Assembly (NCBI GenBank): GCA_027574665.1
Contig: CM050654.1
Coordinates: forward strand, 39,355,222 to 39,419,221
Source of the DNA: Rhynochetos jubatus
Taxonomy: Eukaryota; Chordata; Aves; Eurypygiformes; Rhynochetidae
Reading direction: 5' to 3'
DNA: 64,000 nucleotides
This document shows positions 59,176 to 64,000 of the stretch, one piece after another. A program made the position numbers and the translations under genes. The stretch's first letter is position 1; each line of letters starts with the position of its first letter. Under the pieces are notes generated by a model. It did no database searches and was not told where the DNA came from. It was given only the letters and a program-made list of their open reading frames with translations.

Positions 59176-62100
59176 AACCGGTTTTCTTAAAGTCAAACAT
59201 CTTTAATAATTTTAAAATACATTATGTTGCAAGTGGCACTCCTTTAATAGAATATTTTACACTTCGTAATGATAGCAGAAGCGATTGCAGTTTGGTTGCA
59301 ATTTGCTTCTGTGACTTGGTGTGTGTTGGTTTGTTTTTTTTTTTTTTAAAGCATCAGATGTTCATGTACTGGTGCTTACGGCTTCACCTTTTGAACACAT
59401 CTGCTGTGAACACTGTGCAAACCTCAGGCTGAAGATTTGCACAAAACTTCTGTGGACTGAGGAACGTGGGTTCTGTCCATGTGTGTGCAAATTAGGTAAT
59501 AGCATGTGCAAATGGGTAGTTAGCCATGTAATTACTCAGGTTGGGGGTGCAAATGCCCATCTGCTGGTTCTCATTTTACTGGGACAACTCTGGTCTGTGT
59601 GTTGGTGTTTTCTTCTTAAACGTTTTAGGTCACTTCAAGGAAATGAAGAGAAAATAATCTTGTGTAACAAATAAAATCTGAAATACAAAAGTAGGACCTT
59701 TTCTTAAGAATTATTACTAAATTCAATTGAGATCAAGGAGTGCAGACTATACTGTTACCTAGAAGCAACATAAGCTTATTCTTTCAAAGTAAAAATACCC
59801 CCTAAAATACATGTAAAGTTTGTGTTTTTGAAGCTGTAAGCCTAAGATTTTATTAAATGCTTGGAAGAATATATTTAAACATCCCTTAATGTTTGATCCT
59901 GAAGTTGTTGTGTAAAGCAACTTATAGCCATATTTACACTGAAGGTGAGTCTTTGGTGCTGGGATGAAGATAGGCTTTATGGTTACATCCATATTTCACC
60001 TCTGAAGCCTTCAGGACATGTGCTGTATGTTAGGAGGAAGATAATTCCTACAATATTCTCATAGATCTGGCTAAACTTTTCTTATGTGCAAATTAAAAAC
60101 CCAAAAGCTACCTTTTTCTTTGGTATAGTTGTATATATAGCATTTCTGAAGATGATTTTTGTTGTGAGGGCCAAGGATATGTTTCAGACTTTGAGGGACA
60201 AATCACTCTCTAGGTGCCATGGATGTGGCTAGTTGCCTGGTGACCCACAGCTGGGGGTCTGGCTGCCTGTGCTCACCCTGGGTGTGAGCTGGTTGCATCA
60301 AGACAGGACAATAGAAGTTTTGGACAGTGTAGGCATGGACTTGACCTGATGTTTGTCCTGGTGCAAACAGCCCTGCTGGCCTCCAGCATCACAAGGCTGC
60401 TGGGGATGGGAGTGTGGAGGGGTTCAGTAGTACCCAGACCTTTTCATAACTTTTGACTTTGGTCCTAAGGAGATGTATTGCATGGTGAGTTACTATGCAG
60501 AAGCCTTGTTTGTTGAAGATGCAACAGATATTTCTAGAAAGCAGAATGTGCTGGGTCTGAGCTAGGGACTAACACAGTCAATGAACACTGTGGCTTCATG
60601 GTGGTAAGTGGTCCTTGTCCTCCTCTTTCTGCCTTCCCCCAGATATTCCCTGATCTTTATTTAAGTCTACAGTCACAGAGGTAAAATCCCATTGTTTTTT
60701 TCCACTGATTTTCCATTCTTGGAAAATATATTAATTTTGATTAAAGAAGAAGGAAAAAAGTAGAGTAAATGAAAATTAACTTACACACAGGAAAGAACAA
60801 CCTCCATTTGAATTAGAAATTTCTTACACAGAGGAGTCGTTTGACCTGTGATCTACTTCTTTGACTCTCTAAGTCACTGTGAGAGTAGAAATTTAACAGG
60901 ATTAGGAAAAAAAGATTCTAATAATAGCAAGTATTTTACATTTAGGATTATGATGGAAGATACCATCATTAACCTTAGCCCTAGGACTTGTTCTAACACC
61001 ATTAACATCCTGACCTAGAGCTTAACACCATCCTATTTTCCTTGGTTGGTGAAATACTTGGCTTTGTCTTAAAATTTCTTTTTCTTATTAAAACAGCAAG
61101 TCTAACAGTTTGTGTGTGTTTAATGTTTTAAGGTTTTTCTCTTTTGATGTTTCTCTTTTGGGATAAGAAGCTTATGATGAGAAAGTGGGAACAGTAGTCA
61201 TAGTTTTCAGGTTTAGGAGAGGGATATTTAAATGCAGGAGGTTTAGCTAGGTGGCCTATTTCTGCTGCAGATCAATGATGTTGAGCGCTTGACTGCCCTT
61301 TGTACTTTGAAAATCTCTTGCTAGATGTGTGAAGTCAGGAACATAAAAACCCATACATGGGCTGCAAAATAAATTACTTTATATTAAAAAGTCTAGTATT
61401 GTTGAAGTTTCCAAAAGTCTGATTTACATTTGACTAACGATGGGTTTTTGGAGCCAAGCCAATGTTTTGGGTGGGGTGTATTTCCATTTCAGTTTAGGCT
61501 TAATCTTAGGGGTAAAAGCTGAACTTAGTCATATAGGCTTGGACTCCATCTGCTCTGGTGCTACAGCCTCTCAATCTGCTTTTAAGGGGTAAGAAAGCTG
61601 GGTGGGTGTGTGCATGTGTTTGAAGGGGAGCAGGGGAAGCCATAGTACACCACTGCAGTGTATTCATCTGCTGTATTCTACAGCATCTCTCACTTGTACA
61701 GCATTAGTAGGTAAAGGAAATGGTTTAAGAGAAGGCTGTGTAGTTTATTCTCTATCAATATTTTAACATTTCAAAACAACAAACGTGAGAAAAGTTATTT
61801 ACGATGTTCGCTGATATCAAGAAAACGGTGATACTGTAAAAACACTCTTGTACTTTTTCACTGATTACTGGGTTGACATAACAGAAATATTAATTCTCTT
61901 TCTGGCAGAAGGTGTTAGGACTTTTTTAATGGCACCAAGTGTCAATACTCTATTTTCTACTTGAAATGTGGTGCAACAAGCAGCATAGTGTCCTCTGCTC
62001 CTCACCTCTGGCAAGCAGTAGCTCAAGGATAAGACACTGAAACAAGTTAAACCCATCATATGCAATACGTTAAGTTTTGTCCCACGTTATCTGTCATGGG

Positions 62101-64000
62101 CCATGTTTGCAACTGCATGAGTCAGTCTAAGTCAGCTTGTGTTAGAAGCAATATGAATTCATGCCAGTTAAGAACCTAGATCTGCACGGTGTCCTTTTGT
62201 TGATCTTTAGGTATTACTACAAAGATTATTTTGTTAACCTTGAAATTGCTGGCTGCGTACTTGGGGCTTTTATTTTTTTTTTCTTCCTTATTAGAGAGGA
62301 AGTTTGATCCCCTTCTCCTTGATGACAGTCATTGGAACAGAATATTAACTCTTCAGGCATATAGTGCTGTGAATAATATGTACTTGAAACTAAATCCTGC
62401 ATAGAAAGGATACAAAAGGAGTTTTAATACATAAATTGTCTTTAATGGATGCTGTTAAAAAATGGTGAAGACTCAGCTCCTTCCCTCCATAGTCCTATTC
62501 CATTTACAAAGTGTATGAGCAATTACAGTTTTTAAGAAACACAGGGAAGTGAGAAATTATTGCAGCATACAGTGAACTATGATGTATTGATGCTACAAAT
62601 CCTAATTAGGTGGGTTTTTTAAATGTTGGTGGAACTTAGATTTTTCTAATTCATTTTTTATCTGTTCATAGAACTTGATCTCTTTTCCCTTTCCAGTTGA
62701 AAGGACATTTTACTTGGTCATTATGTCACCCTTTTTTTTTCTTTTTCTTTTTTTTTTTTTAAAGGTCCTAAAATAATATGAGTTGCATTATTTTTTTTAT
62801 TTGCAGTGGTAACAGATTTGCACTTCTAATTTGACTGTGTGAAATGTTTTGGAAGAAGCAGGTCACATTAGGGTGAACTGTCTTTATTGTTATCCTAATA
62901 CGTTTAAAGGGAGATATTCAAGTCCTACTAATTTGTGTGATAATAACACCCTCATCTGGGCGGTCCCAAGCCAAGGAAATCACTTCATCTCATTCAGCCT
63001 TTTGCTCAGTGATATTACATGTATTACCATGCATTAGTATGCTATGTAAATTTGCTGTCCTTTGAATGACAGTTTATTACAGTGGCGCTGGCTAGCGCCT
63101 CATAGGTAGAGTTATGTAGGCATCTTAAAGCTGGTTTTCTTCTTCAAGATCTGCACATTTTTTGAATTTGAGAAATAGAAGGTAATTATATGAAAATGGC
63201 AATTTTTCCACTGGGGGAAAACTGTCAGTTGCTATTAAGAGGACTCCAAAGATCTGCAACAATTAGTGTTGTTTTCCAAGCTGAGCTCTGTTCCGAGTTG
63301 GTCTCAGTTAGTCGCAAATCAGGTGCGGTGGTTTGGGTGCCCTGAGTGAAGGGAATCAGGCAAGCGAGGAAATTCAGTCACTGAAGCCGTTTTGGCTTAG
63401 TCTTTTTGCACGGTGAACGTGTATTTTCTTATGCACACGGGAAGCAGCAGCTCCATCCTTCCAATTATGTGTTGACAGTACATATGGAGGCAAGTAACTG
63501 AGGTTTCCCTTGAAAGTCCATCAGGCTTTTTCCTGATGCTGCTGCTTAAAGTATAAAAAAACCCATGGTGCAGTGGTAATGGGCAGCACGGTGGTGCTTC
63601 TGCTTGGGTGGCTGGAGGGACCATCTGGCTAGAAATACCTGTAGGTCAGGTAACCATGGCACTCCTGGAAGGCTACTACAGCAGTTGTGTTTCTGGCAGA
63701 GCATTTCCATCTGGCTTAGAAGGTTGGTGGGTTTTTTTGTTGTTGTTGGTTTTTTTTTCCCTATAAAATCAACTATTATGATGTGAAGAGAGCATATTTT
63801 ACTTGTTTTGGTTTACAGTATGATATCTTCTGTAAATGAAAACTTCAAAGGACACTTGCCATTGTATTTCCATGGGAAACTCCAAGTCAGTTCTGGAGGT
63901 TATCTATTAAAACCAAATAAAGTAATATTAAAAAGAAAAAAAGGCAAACCCCTACCATCCTTCACACCCTGAAGGCTTAACATTTAGCACTCGATGCCCC
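59176..64000. other. Non-coding sequence, nothing recognised
   Basis: T runs at 59333-59347 and 62732-62760. The 59321-59674 open frame starts in the T run, contains many cysteines and has no splice support. GGCGCT/AGCGCC (63084-63089 / 63094-63099) forms a 6-bp hairpin. 62849-63060 and the last kilobase are unique-looking AT-rich sequence. No exon, RNA gene or repeat family is recognised. Confidence 0.5.

Noticed and set aside
1..64000. CRISPR arrays, bacterial operons, integrated viruses or insertion sequences
   Set aside because: No regularly spaced identical repeats, no dense coding, no LTR pair, primer-binding site, or viral-type reading frame was seen on either strand.

Overview
This is eukaryotic, almost certainly vertebrate, DNA. 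It is AT-rich, with many homopolymer runs, no long uninterrupted genes, no operon-like packing and no bacterial signals. The most likely source is a bird, or possibly another sauropsid. Interspersed repeats are sparse, and no mammalian-type young SINE or LINE is recognisable. The few decayed elements that can be recognised (a CR1-type LINE tail, palindromic elements with GGGCCAGATT-like ends, MIR/CORE-SINE-like pieces) are old amniote families. The organism call is inference from composition and recalled repeat signatures, not from a search.

Almost all of the window reads as intronic or intergenic sequence. The one stretch with good coding character is a 260-base candidate exon on the plus strand (9815-10074), with an acceptor, a donor, 86 open codons and vertebrate-like codon choice. 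A 77-base candidate exon (6916-6992) lies 2.8 kb upstream and, in one of its open frames, is phase-compatible with it. I do not recognise the protein, so no gene symbol is given. Two weaker open stretches with splice-like edges (48191-48355 minus; 54349-54594 plus) are recorded with low confidence.

Layout. 1-14 kb: AT-rich sequence with CpG-dense patches (4842-4892, 8110-8235) and the two candidate exons. 14.7-19 kb: a GC-rich CCAAT-containing patch and several stretches that look like conserved non-coding elements. 19-31 kb: one old palindromic transposon, an AT-rich palindrome, a (GGAA)n tract and a 19-base G run. 31-43 kb: fewer CpGs and a concentration of old repeats (two MIR-like pieces, an ancient CR1, three palindromic elements). 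43-64 kb: further quiet sequence with paired hairpins near 45.9 kb, a 25-base C run, another conserved-looking element near 57.5 kb and a diverged tandem array of about 87-base units (58815-59175).

There is no evidence for a multi-gene system. If the window has a function beyond the candidate exons, the sequence best fits a regulatory landscape: conserved-looking, homeodomain-motif-rich blocks in a repeat-poor region, possibly within a large intron or a gene desert around a developmental gene. The most unusual structural object is the ~87-base diverged tandem array.
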